Positions 11,211-23,900 of a stretch of 64,000 nucleotides of DNA are shown one piece after another. This stretch comes from Neoechinorhynchus agilis. Its lineage: Eukaryota > Acanthocephala. Positions within the stretch are counted from its first letter, which is position 1, and each line of letters starts with the position of its first letter. The notes below the pieces were generated by a model. It was not told the origin of the DNA, did not search any database, and saw only the letters and a list, made by a program, of their open reading frames with translations. The stretch is from assembly GCA_051530055.1 (NCBI GenBank), contig CM121343.1, positions 3,906,001 to 3,970,000 of the forward strand, given 5' to 3'. The position numbers and the translations under genes are program-made.

Positions 11211-13115
11211 TCAATACTTTTTAAAAACGTACATATGAGCCAACGCTGTAAGACTGGCACCTCTTGCTACATCCGTTCCTGGAAGTGGCATAGCGGCCGA
11301 GGCAATATCCAAGTGACAATAAGGAATCGGCATTTTTTCGCTATTATCTCCGTGCTATGGTTCTATCGTGAAACTATTGATTATTAACTGACTATGTTAA
11401 TACCTCATCAAGTCCTGAAGCTCTTATTAAAAATGCAACAGGGTAAATGTGACCTCGAGGAGCTCTAGTCGACGGGGAATTTTTGCTTTGAATAATATCC
11501 GCTTTGTCTCCCTCGTATTTAATAAATTCAAAGTCTTCTCGTCGCAAAAAGGACTGCTCAATCGGATCGCCGATGTCAAACCCAATAACTTTGAGCATTG
11601 AGCCAATACCGCATTTCAGCGCCGGTTTATTTTCGACAATCGCCTAAGTGAAGTGTATATGGTTGAGCGAAATAGGAGTTTAGTAGATCCGGACGAACCG
11701 AATAGGAGGTTCCATAGGTGAGTCTAACATGACCAGTAAGGGTTGCGATGGTGTACAGAACGGGATTGTGTTCATTTAAAGCCTGACGAAAAAAGGAAGG
11801 CGAAGTTGACGATTCTTTTTAAAGTAATACTAACGAGCTCTTTTGCATAACAAAGAACATCAGCCATAGCCATTCGACCTTCAGCGTCAGTGTTTCCAAT
11901 TGCTACCACTGTTCCGCTTCTTGAAGTGATGATTTCATCCGGAACATAAGCTTCTTCGCCAATATTGTTTCTTGCCATGGCCATTAATCCGACGACCTTC
12001 ACGTAAGATGGTCTAACCTCCGATAAGATCTAAATTGAAAATGATGTTTCCAATGCCAATGATTCTCGATGATGTTAACTTGAAAAAACCCTGCTACAGC
12101 TCCAGCACCGCACTTATCAAAAGACATGAAGCGACTGCCTCCGTTAATTTTAACATCGATTCCGCCGGTATCAAAGGTAATGCCTTTTCCGATGAGAAAT
12201 ACGGCTTCCCTGGGCTCAATGCCAGTGTAAGTAAGTTCGAGTATACATCCGCGATGGCGCTCCACTTTTCGTGATCCACGATCGACCGCACTGAATAGGG
12301 GAAAATGTTTTTCCAATTCAGCTTGGTCATCGATTACTCTGACTTTAACAACGTCAGATCCATTGAATAGCTGCAGCACATAGTCGCGGACAAGTGGAGG
12401 GGTCATAACCTCTGGCGAACCACCACCAATATCCTTCATGACGATCCTTTTAATGATTTCGGGTCAATCATTCACAAATGCGGGACTCACTTTCCCCTGT
12501 TGATAATGTCGGCACGAACAATGTCATCCCGGGCCAATAGAAGAGATCCCATGCAATCGATCTTGTGTTTGTGACTGTTCTGTCCATTTCTACGCTCAAT
12601 GGGGGCATAAGTAGCCTCAAGAGCTCCAGAAGCTGCAGCGAAATAAGCCTTTCGAAAGACTGAAGGTTCGCAGAGGAAAAATGGCCTCTTGGAGCCACTA
12701 CCAATCAGCCTCTGCATTCCTTTAAATCCCGCATGATAGAACTTTCTAACGTCGTCGTAATCATCGCCCAAACTTCCGGTTGGAGAAAATACCTTTAGTT
12801 GGAAAAACGGATGCTTTTTTACGACGGCACATTTGTGGAAACCTACGATTCTCTTAATTTTAGAACTTGAATCCACAATGAGCGTTGGTTCCGAATGGAA
12901 CTTTTTGTCTACCTAAAGGAAAGGTCGCCTCCAAATCTTTGAGAGAAAACATTACTCACATCTTCATGAGCGCTTAAAATACAATGCAGTGACCCGAGAT
13001 TTTCGAATTTGTTGGTCGCAGAACCGACTAATAAAAGACCGTCGTATCCGTCAACATCCCACGTCTTTTCGAATTTGACAATATTACTAGTAACGAGGAG
13101 ATTAATAGTATTCAA
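11211..13115 (-). CDS. M17 leucyl aminopeptidase-like protein (W07G4.4 type)
   Basis: A seven- or eight-exon gene with introns of about 47-50 bp; a 5' exon with the ATG is probably missing from the call, since the first visible exon (13115-12960) has no in-frame ATG. Cytosolic M17 peptidases release N-terminal residues using two metals. Exon 12446-12080 holds VFLIGKGITFDTGGIDVK (catalytic Lys and metal Asp) and FDKCGAGAVAGFF. Exon 12029-11835 has MAMARNNIGEEAYVPDEII and NTDAEGRMAMADVLCYA (metal-binding D and E, catalytic R). Exon 11782 on gives TIATLTG; the last two exons give DPIEQSFLRREDFEF, RGHIYPVAFLIRASGLDE and PYCHLDIA. The DKCGA/RGH..AFLIRASGLD pattern matches the nematode W07G4.4-like branch rather than classical LAP3. 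Junctions 12959/12913, 12490/12447 and 12079/12030 keep the frame. The gene looks intact. Confidence 0.85.
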
Positions 13116-14640
13116 TGGTGAATTTATTCATACAATTGCTCTGCTAAAGACATTAGGCAACCAAGTGTCTAGAAAAATATTTGTTAATACGATGTAGATA
13201 TTAAAGTTTGCTGAACGTTCGGGAGATTTGAGGGGAAGTGCAAGTCGTGACAAAGGAGTTAAGACTGAATATGCCGAGAACGTTTTGAAAAACTGCGAAC
13301 ATAAAACTAAGTAAAAAAAGGGGAAATGTGTGAAAGCAAGATTCGATCATTTGCCTTTCCATCAAAGCTACTAAAAGCAATGATCTAATGTGACTTTGTT
13401 CATTTTACTCAATGTTACTCATCTGCCGTGAGTACAATACACTACATAGAGTTAAAATTGTGGCGAATATACTCCCGGTTAAAACGTATTTTATTGTTTC
13501 GAAATATTTTGAAAGAGGAAGCCTCGCTTTATCAGTCATCTAAAAGTTTTGTTGTATGTTATTCCATGGAAGGTATCAAGCTAATTTTAGCTTAAAACTA
13601 GCTACCAGCAACGCAGGGGTACAAAGGAAGTGATGCGGTCCCCGAATCTCGGGAATGTCGATCAAGCGAACTCGAGTCGTACAATACAAAATAACTAAAA
13701 CCTTTTTTAGATTACTAATGAAACGAGGTTCCCGCGATAACTTAATAATGAAATACCTTTTAACCGGGAGTATCTTCAGCACAAAAGCCGAAATCTTTCT
13801 ATTCGATTGTTCGTCATGAAAGCCTATTAACTCTTTGTGAGTCGCTCATTGTCATATCCGCAATATTATCAAAAATTGAAATTTGTAAACCACCATTAAA
13901 CATTTGTTGTTAGTCAGAAGGATAAATGTCACGTGCGCGTTATTTACGAATAAACATTGAATTGCGATATCCGAGAATTGTTTAAGGATGGATCCTAATG
14001 TAGCGGAGCGACAGAAGATGAAATCTGAGAAAGTTGTTTTCCGGTGCAACGGTTTTAGATTCTGCTACCCTTGGCCCAAAAGATCAATCAACCCATTTCG
14101 TGAAACGCCCCACTCCAAAGTTAAATTATCTTATAAGAATTGCAAAGGAAAACATGGGAGAATACAAGCATTCGGGATTAACTAGGAAATATAGGTCCTA
14201 ATAACCGACTGGCCCGATTTACCGGTGGTCTAATTAGCCGGCTTTGACTGTTTTTCCAAGAACATTTAACTCTAGAAGGAAATCATCAACTATGCCACTA
14301 TAGCATTAAGCGATTATTCTCTAGGAAGTTTCACACAATCGTGGTGTTTATGGACTCAGAAGAGAAGAAATTATTAAAATGCTCAAAGAAAGTGACATCA
14401 AATTTGACAATTTCTCTGGAAAGTTCACCTTCCTCATATTGAATATGACGTTGTACCGATCCACTGAAGGCTACCGATGCAATTCTGTGCTCGAGAATGA
14501 TCAATGTGGCTGAAACTATCTGTTGGAGCTCGGTAAACTTTTCAAATTTCAGCGAATCAATTCATGATTTCAATATGATTTCTGCTCCGAGATTAAGTGA
14601 ATCTTTATCTAAACTTATTTAAAAAATGCACCCATTGGGG
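13116..14640. other. Intergenic DNA with one inverted-repeat element
   Basis: Apart from the element at 13461-13779 nothing is recognised. Open frames at 13852-14049 and 13988-14185 are short, overlap antisense to each other and carry no known motif. Confidence 0.45.
13461..13779. mobile_element. Inverted-repeat (MITE-like) element
   Basis: The left end GCGAATATACTCCCGGTTAA is mirrored at the right end by TTTTAACCGGGAGTATCTTC. Next to the left end lies TTTCGAAATATTTTGAAAGA, then GGAAGCCTCGCTTTATCAGT, the internal signature shared with the elements at 20.5, 32.7, 35.2, 36.7 and 46.2 kb. No ORF for a transposase is present, so it would be non-autonomous. Confidence 0.7.
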
Positions 14641-15690
14641 GGGGTTATGCTTCATCGTCTTCAAATCGCCTCAGATGCCTGATATGTGAAGGCTCCCACA
14701 CCAAAGCCTCCTGTCTGAACCCACATAAAATGGTGTAATTTCGGCCTTCCCCATATACGGCCTATGCCCGAACTTGCGTTGCAGCTAATAAATATTATAA
14801 GGAAGGAGTAACGTCCAATAATCTAAGGTCAGCAGATGAAAAATCTATTGCTTCCTTGCTATTCATGCCCTCACTGCGAAACTCCTTATCAAGAAAGTAG
14901 AACTAACCCATGGATGGCCGAGAAAAAGGGATCTCAATTTAGTCAAATGCGATCCCGCCATTTATGGCGAATTTTACAGGGATGGAGCCATTTTAGTTTT
15001 CCCTGCGGTCACAGTCCTTCCCAAGAAAGTCCGCAAACAATCTAGTCCCTGCTCTTATGCAGGAAACTGCTAACCCCCGTAAAATGGTAGGATCACAGTG
15101 TCCTTAAGACTTGGTCTCCCGGTATGCACGCCCAATCGCCGTCGATGTGGATCTTTGGTTGATGCTTTCGGGCGATACGGTCTCGTTTGACGAAAGTCAG
15201 GAGGAAGGTTCTCACGCCATTCTGAGATCAACAGCGTAATTTCTCGGGCGTTGAGATCGGCGAACTTCCCGAACATCCTGGAACCCGCCCACCTTTGTCG
15301 ACTAGACGGCCGTAGGCCCGATGGAATTTCGGTCTTTCCGTGGCGGACATTCCCTACTCTCTCTCTCGAAATCGCTGGAGGTGCCGCCAGTGCAGCGGAA
15401 GGGAGGAAGGTACGAAAATATAGAGAATTAGCAAGGGCCCACTATTTTGTTACCTTCGAAGTAGAGACGTATGGAGCGCTTGGCAGCTCGGCACTCTGCT
15501 CTAGGATCTCTCGAAGAAATTGAGAGAAACGACCGGCGACGCACGAGCAGGTGTATTCCCGTGACAAAATATCTCGCTTACAGTACAACGAAGCAGCGTG
15601 ATAACGACAGCCGAGGAAGCAGAGAAGCTTCAATTTTGCGGACGGTGGTGATTGTACGTTTTGTGCTTACACTGATTATGAATACAAATT
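14640..15690 (+). mobile_element. Decayed LINE fragment (CCHC knuckle and R2-type endonuclease remnant)
   Basis: Near 14665 the plus strand reads RCLICEGSHTKASCLNPHK, a CCHC-like zinc knuckle of the sort found in retroelement proteins. From about 15090 to 15530 the frames spell LRLGLPVCTPNRRRCGSLVD, SGGRFS, ALRSANFPNILEP, then RLDGRRPDGISVFPWR, AEGRKVRKYREL and FVTFEVETYGALGSSA. These are collinear with the endonuclease domain at 9.98-10.5 kb. Several finger residues are replaced and stops and shifts are present, so it is old. The 3' part ends near GCGGACGGTGGTGATTGTAC (15640), which recurs at 34866 and probably marks the element's 3' untranslated region. Confidence 0.65.
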
Positions 15691-15979
15691 GGTCTTTCAC
15701 TACGAGGATCAGTTTAAATGGAAAAATCTTGATCTTTAACGAGTCTAACAATTTACTACCAGTTCACACCTTTCATGCAGTGCAAAGTCCGAGGAAGCTA
15801 AAGCATAGTCCAATCGACACAATCAAGTTTATGACCACTCCTGAAAAACGAAACGCGGCTTCAAATCAGCTAATTGTCCACCAAATGGAGATGTTGTGTT
15901 CCATACCTATACAAAAAATGCAGAAGGTTTGATACTTTGCAAAGAAATGGGCTACTGGGTATTATAAACGATTTTCTGG
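15691..15979. other. Sequence between LINE tail and satellite
   Basis: An open frame continues to 15932 (SLNGKILIFNESNNLLPV...), but I recognise no family. It may be LINE flank or an exon with a weak donor at 15927 (GAAG|GTTTGA). Confidence 0.25.
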
Positions 15980-17830
15980 TACATAAAACATATTTGGAAA
16001 ATCTTTCCTGACTTTTTCTCGAGGTCTCAGATTGCCTTTAATCTTTATGTTGTACCCAGCCGAGTGCCTTTTTCATTAACACCTATTTTTGAGTTGGTTG
16101 TAATGAAGGGTCAATTCGTTTGCTCCTTGCGGATTTAAATTCGCGAGGCTTAACCTCTTTCCTAACTTTTTCTAGAGGTCTCAGATTGCCTTTACTCTTT
16201 ATGTTGTTCCCGGCAGAGTGTCTTATTCATTAACACCTATTTTTGAGTTGGTTGTAATGAAGGGTCAATTCGTTTGCTCCTTGCGGATTTAAATTCGCGA
16301 GGCTTAACCTCTTTCCTGACTTTTTCTCGAGGTCTCAGATTGCCGTTAATCTTTGTTGTTCCCAGCAGAGTGTCATTTTCATTAACACCTATTTTTGAGT
16401 TGGTTGTAATGAAGGGTCAATTCGTTTGCTCCTTGCGGTATTAAATTCGCGGGGCCCAATCTCTTTCCTGACTTTTTCTCGAGGTCTCAGATTTCCTGTA
16501 GTCTATGTTGTTCCAAGTAGAGTGTCTTTTTCATTAATACCTATTTTTGAGTTGGTTGTAATGAAGGGTCAACTCGTTTACTCCTTGCGGATTTAAACTC
16601 GCGAGGCTTAACCTCTTTCCTGACTTTTTCTCGAGGTCTCAGATTGCCTTTACTCTTTATGTTGTTCCCGGCAGAGTGTCTTATTCATTAACACCTATTT
16701 TTGAGTTGGTTGTAATGAAGGGTCAATTCGTTTGCTCCTTGCGGATTTAAATTCGCGAGGCTCAACCTCTTTCCTGACTTTTTCTCGAGGTCTCAGATTG
16801 CCTGTAATCTTTATGTTGTTCCCAGCAGAGTGTCTTTTTCATTAACACCTATTTTTGAGTTGGTTGTAATGAAGGGTCAATTCGTTTGCTCCTTGCGGAT
16901 TAAATTCGCGAGGCTTAACCTCTTTCCTGACTTTTCTCGAGGTCTCAGATTGCCTTTAATCTTTATGTTGTTCCCAGCAGAGTGTCTTTTTCATTAACAC
17001 CTATTTTTGAGTTGGTTGTAATGAAGGGTCAATTCGTTTGCTCCTTGCGGATTTAAATTCGCGAGGCTCAACCTCTTTCCTGACTTTTTCTCGAGGTCTC
17101 AGATTTCCTTTAATCTTTATGTTGTTCCCAGCAGAGTGTCTTTTTCATTAACACCTATTTTTGAGTTGGTTGTAATGAAGGGTCAATTCGTTTGCTCCTT
17201 GCGGATTTAAATTCGCGAGGCTCAACCTCTTTCCTGACTTTTTCTCGAGGTCTCAGATTGCCTTTAATCTTTATGTTGTTCCCAGCAGAGTGTCTTTTTC
17301 ATTAACACCTATTTTTGAGTTGGTTGTAATGAAGGGTCAATTCGTTTGCTCCTTGCGGATTTAAATTCGCGAGGCTTAACCTCTTTCCTGACTTTTTCTC
17401 GAGGTCTCAGATTGCCTTTAATCTTTATGTTGTTCCCAGCAGAGTGTCTTTTTAATTAACACCTATTTTTGAGTTGGTTGTAATGAAGGGTCAATTCGTT
17501 TGCTCCTTGCGGATTTAAATTCGCGAGGCTTAACCTCTTTCCTGACTTTTTCTCGAGGTCTCACATTGCCTGTTATCTTTATGTTGTTCCCAGCAGAGTG
17601 TCTTTTTAATTAACACCTATTTTTGAGTTGGTTGTAATGAAGGGTCAACTCGTTTACTCCTTGCGGATTTAAATTCGCGAGGCTTAACCTCTTTCCTGAC
17701 TTTTTCTCGAGGTCTCAGATTGCCTTTACTCTTTATGTTGTTCCCAGCAGAGTGTCTTTTTAATTAACACCTATTTTTGAGTTGGTTGTAATGAAGGGTC
17801 AATTCGTTTGGTCCTTGCGGATTTCAAGGA
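15980..17830. repeat. Tandem array, ~154-bp unit, about 12 copies
   Basis: The landmark ACCTCTTTCCTGACTTTTTC recurs at about 16153 (variant), 16307, 16459, 16611, 16765 and onward to 17690, with periods of 152-154. The unit also contains TTGAGTTGGTTGTAATGAAG and GGTCAATTCGTTTGCTCC. Differences are mainly point changes and 2-base length changes. The array ends inside a unit at 17822 (TTGCGGATTT then CAAGG). It lies between an unidentified open frame and a possible last exon, so it may occupy an intron. Confidence 0.95.
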
Positions 17831-17848
17831 ACGCTCGTTGCAGCTCCT

Positions 17849-18085
17849 ATGGGATTTGGCATGTCCCTGAACTCCATCTTTCCGATTAAAGGCTTGAGAA
17901 GTTTACGACTTCAATATCTAGGTGGGATTGTGTTGAGTGTAATTTATTTCCTTGCGATTTGGTCGTCAATCAAATATCTACCTGATAAAATAAATTGGCC
18001 GAGTAAGATATTAATTACTCGCAGATCGCTTTTTCTGGTTAAAAAGATTAAAAATACATCAACGTTGAAAAATAAACGCTTCTAA
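17849..18085 (+). CDS. Possible last exon of an unrecognised membrane protein
   Basis: The frame gives MGFGMSLNSIFPIKGLRSLR, then LQYLGGIVLSVIYFLAIWSS, a likely membrane helix, then IKYLPDKINWPSKILITRRS and a Lys-rich end. The frame extends upstream to about 17827 (GTLVAAP), where TTCAAGG could be a splice acceptor. An AATAAA signal overlaps the stop. Length and composition look like a genuine C-terminal exon whose upstream exons would lie beyond the 154-bp array, but I cannot name the family. Confidence 0.35.
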   Translation: MGFGMSLNSIFPIKGLRSLRLQYLGGIVLSVIYFLAIWSSIKYLPDKINWPSKILITRRSLFLVKKIKNTSTLKNKRF

Positions 18086-18529
18086 TAGTTTTCATGTGTT
18101 TATTCGAAATTTATCCGTAACCACTAAAATGAAGTGTGAATGGAATTATGGTCTAAATTTTTTATGCTTGTGAAATGGCTGATTGTGCGGTTCTTCTCCT
18201 CACATAAAATCACAGCTGATAGAAATTCGTTGAATAGCCATAAAAGTTGGTCTGGCACACGTTAGCATTTTAATCCGCGCCGCATGGGTTATTTCGTACT
18301 GTTTTAAAAAGGACAGCAACTGAATGATCCAGAGGCAGAATAAAAGGTTTGTTTTAAAACAGCAAAGCATCGATTTCAGTGTTATATATATTGATTATTG
18401 AGCATTAATTTGAAGCATCGTAAGTTCTGAGCGGTCGTTATTTTCAACAAAAAGAGGTGCAAATCGATGAGTCTGATACTTCAAGATTAATCATCTCTAA
18501 ACGTCGGCCATAATTATTTTAGCCGTAAA
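18086..18529. other. Intergenic DNA
   Basis: Non-coding and AT-rich; no repeat or gene recognised. Confidence 0.4.
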
Positions 18530-18918
18530 TGCGGAATGAGACGGCACCAGATACTCGGTTACATCATCAAAGCGCTGGCATATCTAACCGCGAATCCCAC
18601 ATTGTCCCATCGTCTCGGCAGTTCCGCGTTGCGCCGAGTCTCCATCGATGCGCACGCGCACATAAAGCGAAGTTTGCTAGTAGCGCTATGGCGGCGGCGG
18701 CGGCGGCGGTGCCCTTCGGATGCTGCTCGGGCGCGTCAGGCGGCGGATTACTTATTCTCGCTCGCATGCGCGCGCGCTGATGCTCCCCTTCGCTTCCATC
18801 GCGCGTCTGTGCCACATCCGCACGCCTCCATTGACGTCAGAACTATGCGTGGGTGTATAGATTCGGCGCGGCCGTCCTCTCCGAAAAATATATTCATATC
18901 GTTTGATTGGTGTTTAAG
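18530..18918 (+). promoter_or_regulatory. GC-rich, CpG-rich leader/promoter of Rap1
   Basis: Composition jumps from the AT-rich background to a GC-rich block between about 18590 and 18870, with many CpG (GCGCACGCGCAC, GCATGCGCGCGCGC), a (GGC)n run at 18691-18707, and a CRE-like TGACGTCA at 18833. It ends directly before the Rap1 ATG, consistent with a CpG-island type promoter and 5' UTR. Open frames of 80-128 codons across it in three frames reflect the high GC content rather than proteins. Confidence 0.6.
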
Positions 18919-19706
<788 letters not shown>

Positions 19707-20911
19707 AGCTGCGATTTAAGTTTGTGTGTGTATTCCATTATTTGGCAATATATTCTCCTGGTGCGCATCACTGCGTTTTCTATCGACCATTAAACAATAA
19801 AAAGGACTTCTCGGATTTAATGCTAGCGGAGATGGAAGTTGGTCAAACTAAGTTGTAATGACATTGTGCACTCGATAATCCATTCTCTCTCTCGTTTGTC
19901 TTTTTTCTCTGTTGCAAACTTCGATGTAAATGGACCGAAATTAGAATATGCTAAAGAAACGCGAAGGAAATCAAATTTCCTTGATTACTAATTAAGGGCG
20001 GTAAGCTAAAGAAGCAACATTCATAAAGCTTCTCCCATTTTTGTTGCATACAGAAATTTTGAGTGATTTGTACGATTTTTTGCGTTGTCGCTCCTGATTG
20101 ACTTCGGTGGTTCCGATAGAAAATCACGACCAATGTTTTAGGAGTATTGTGAGATTCATGAAGCCAACTTGCAACTCATTGTCGTTGGGTTTCATGTCCT
20201 CTTTTCAGACTGAATGGTTGTTCAAATCGGTTTGGTGTTAAGGTGCAAAATACGACTTGATTTCATTGCGTAGAGGAACGGATTCATGAATCTCTTCAAT
20301 AATTTGGGAAAATAGTATCATTGCAACGTACCAAAAGATCAAAGGAAGGTTTACTGAGTGATCTTACACCCTTGAAGGTAAAGTCAGGCTAATAAGAAAA
20401 ATCGCCTTCTACGATATTGCGTGACTCAAAAATAATTAAAGTTGTGACAAACAATTTAATTTCACATAACCAAAATTAGAATTTCGGTGAACATTGTCCC
20501 GGACATGACATATTTGATTTATTGAAAATATTTCACAAGATAACCTCCCTTCATCAGTCATTTTGTTTAAATAGAAATTCAAGTTAAGGCGAGGTTACCT
20601 CATGAAATACTTCAGTCATGCACGAGAGTACGCTCACCAAAATTCTAATTTGATTATCCCGAAGGATTTTCTGTGCCGATGATAAACCCAAATATTAACT
20701 CCATATTGTCGATATGCTCGGATCACAGGTTTTCGTCTATACAATTTACAGTCAACCGCGGACTACAAGCCCGATTTTCAATAATATCTTCCCCACCACC
20801 AGTAAAACTAAAAGAGATCAACAAGATATGTATGCAAATGTGCCTGACGCTCCTTGAATGATTCACGACCTAGTCTTGATCTCCAATCATCATATTCAGA
20901 CTGAATGTTGT
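19707..20911. other. Intergenic DNA with one inverted-repeat element
   Basis: The stretch between the convergent Rap1 and NCAPG genes holds the element at 20468-20655 and otherwise nothing recognised. Confidence 0.45.
20468..20655. mobile_element. Inverted-repeat (MITE-like) element
   Basis: AAATTAGAATTTCGGTGAAC at the left is mirrored by GCTCACCAAAATTCTAATTT at the right; GATAACCTCCCTT and AAGGCGAGGTTACC pair further in. The left end contains GGTGAACATTGTCCCGG, the family end. On the minus strand 20557-20531 reads ACTGATGAAGGGAGGTTATC then TTGTGAAAT, with both halves of a hammerhead-like core. Confidence 0.65.
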
Positions 20912-23900
20912 TCAATCATTTGGTCGTTCGACCTCAATGTCCTTCGTGCAACCAATAACATCATCGGCGGCCAGTGCGCTGAATGCAAGTAAATTGGTCT
21001 TTAGCCTGTTATGCATTTTGTCGTCATAATTCATTTTCCCGGCAATGCTATGTTCCAAACTATGCTCTACAAACTGATTGAGACTTGCCATAGCCTCTTT
21101 CTCCTTCGCGGGACATTTCGCATTAATCTCGGTTTTAACTTTTTCTGCAAACGCAAGCAAATAGCGTCTTCTGTTGGGTTTAAAATGAACCGCTATTAGG
21201 TCAATTTCCGATATGATTCTGTGAAGAGTTTCCAGTTCAAAGATTACAAAAGGAACAGCCTCAATAAGTACTGTGGTAATAAATTTTAAATGGTGTTTGC
21301 TTAACACTTGACGTTTTTCCCTTATTGTTTCCAAGACTTCAATTATCATTTCTGAAACATCAGCAATGCAATTTCCTTTAGAATTAGGGTCCACCTTGCC
21401 TTTTTGCAGGAGCAGTTCTATTAAAGTTTTAGTTACTGCTATTGGATCAATATTTACGATAGCTTTAATTGCTCCAACTGTTTTAGGAGCTTCGGGCCAA
21501 ATGCAGAGCTTCTCGCGAGAAAGCTTAATAACGGAGGAATGATTACTGCGTTGATTTTCTTCTAATTCACTTTGATCTTCTTTTGTTTGGATCATTGAAA
21601 AGATCATTGAAGCCAGACAACCTTTTAAGCAGTCGCGGGTGACCGTATTACCGGCAGATTTATGGTTTGTACCGAATGAGTACATGTCCAGAAATGTAAT
21701 CAGTATTCCAAGCAGGAATTTATGATACATTTTTACTTCGTAGCTGTCGTCGCTTGACTCTTCGTCATCTCTATTTTCGACTGATTCCAAGTACGATTTT
21801 TCGCGTTGGTAGCACATGATGAGCATAGCCATTAGATGTTTTGAGTGCATAGCATTTCGTTGAAACAATTTAATTACTCCGAGAATGGAGATCGCACGTA
21901 CATCATAAATACTTGGTAATGATTCACGACACTGATCAATCGAAGAAGATCTTACTATTCGCCTTAATCGAATACCGGATGGCATATTTACTTTTGCCAT
22001 CGGAGGCATGGCCATTTTTATATTTGACATATCGTTGATCCCCAAAGGCCATAACAAGCCTGAAATGAACGAAAACATCGACGTGTCTTGATTATAACTT
22101 CCTACATTTATCTCGGTCGTTTTCAATCAAATGCATAGTTTTGTGTTACAAATATTCCAGCATTTCAAATTTTACAGAGAGATAATTAAACCCAATTTTT
22201 CGAAATAATCCACTAAATAATATGTATTTTGTTCGGCGATATAGATATTGATTTATTAATTCCCAGAATGAAGTAACCTTGACCTACCTTTCAGACCTGA
22301 AGAAGTCCGACGAGACGGACGAAATATTGTCACAAAGGGAATTATTAAATCAATTTCTTCACAACCGAACAAAATATATTCATGAACAACTTGTTTATAA
22401 TAATGAGTATGAAAAAATTTCAGAATATTATTAGGTCCAAAAAGCATTCAGGAAGTTAAATTTGGATATCTCAGTAATCGTTCATTTCTACAACGGTTTG
22501 CGCCATCGTTCAAATTGTTGACCTTCAAAACGTGTAAAATGTTATGGAAAAAAACCTTACTAGGCTTTAAAAGTGATGGCTTCTTAATGGTTGCCCCAAT
22601 AGCAAGGTCTGCAAGTCGCATCAATTAGAAGTAGGGAAGATGATCTAACGATAACTTTAAATATTTACTACATTTTGACTGCGATACATTGCAAAGTCAA
22701 TTTGGATATTTTAGCCCATTTACACGGGTTAACAAGCAAAGGTTGAATCTTCTCGTACATCTTCAGCTTATTCACAACGAGGATAACATATTTTGACTAT
22801 AAAGGGGGAACTGAATATACTGATTTGGTTGAAAGCGACCGATTTAACTGTTCGATTGTTGCATTATGCCTTCCGATTAAGTCACATAGACCTGCGATTG
22901 CAGTAACCTTTACACGTGGTTCATCGAACGAAATTGCGGTTACAAGAATTGAAAGCACAAAGTTTAAGTGATCTAGAGGCCGTTTAAGATTTCCTAAAAC
23001 AACCAATGCTTCGACCGCAACGTTCCGTAATACTGGTAAATCGCTTTGGATACATCGAAGAATGAAATCGGTTTGAATGATCAGCATGTCAGGTGTAAAT
23101 GTTCGTACACATGGATTCCTAAGCATTTCAACGGTAAGATTTACACACCGAGCCAATGTTGTCTTGGATACCCCTGCCGCCATTTTGTCATTATTCTTGA
23201 GAAAATCACTAAGAGCATTTAAATCTGGGGCAATTTCTTCTTCTTTGACCTCAGTGGGATCACGTTTGCCCATGCATTCTTGACGCAATATCCGGTTCAT
23301 CATTTCCACATAGCAGGCTACATACGCTTGCTCATCATTTTCATATAAGCGGCAAAGTATTTTTGAGACGGTACCGTAAATCGATACTGGTACTGATGAC
23401 ATTACGATGAGATCTTTTAAACAATAAATTATTCTTAGATGGGGAATTACGTTTAAATTCTCGTAATTCTGAGTCAGAATACCTTTGTGTCCGTCGAAAA
23501 CGTGATTTGATGAGACATAGCTACTCTTTGTGAACGTCAAGAGCACCTCCAGATGATACTTTAAAATAAAGGTACAACTGTCGTCCGAAATCGATTCATT
23601 ACTTTCAAACTGCGGGACCAAGTGAATCTCAAGGTGCTTCCAAAGAGCGTAAGGGGTCGGTGGCTGAATAAGTGATAAGCAATATTTTATCGTCTCTTGA
23701 CATTCACTCAGTACTGCTTCGGAATTCTTTTCACGTTGACCATAATGCATATGTTTATTGCCTCGGAATAGATTTCCCCACAAAATATTATAACAGCATT
23801 GACAAAGAACGGACCACAAGAAGACCAACTCAACCGTAGCTGTAGGTATAATAGGTAATCTCAGCTCCCTATCAAACATAATCACGGAATTTCTCATCTT

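Noticed and set aside
15980-17830. CRISPR-like array
   Set aside because: Units are contiguous near-identical repeats with no unique spacers, in a eukaryotic context; the same holds for the other five arrays.
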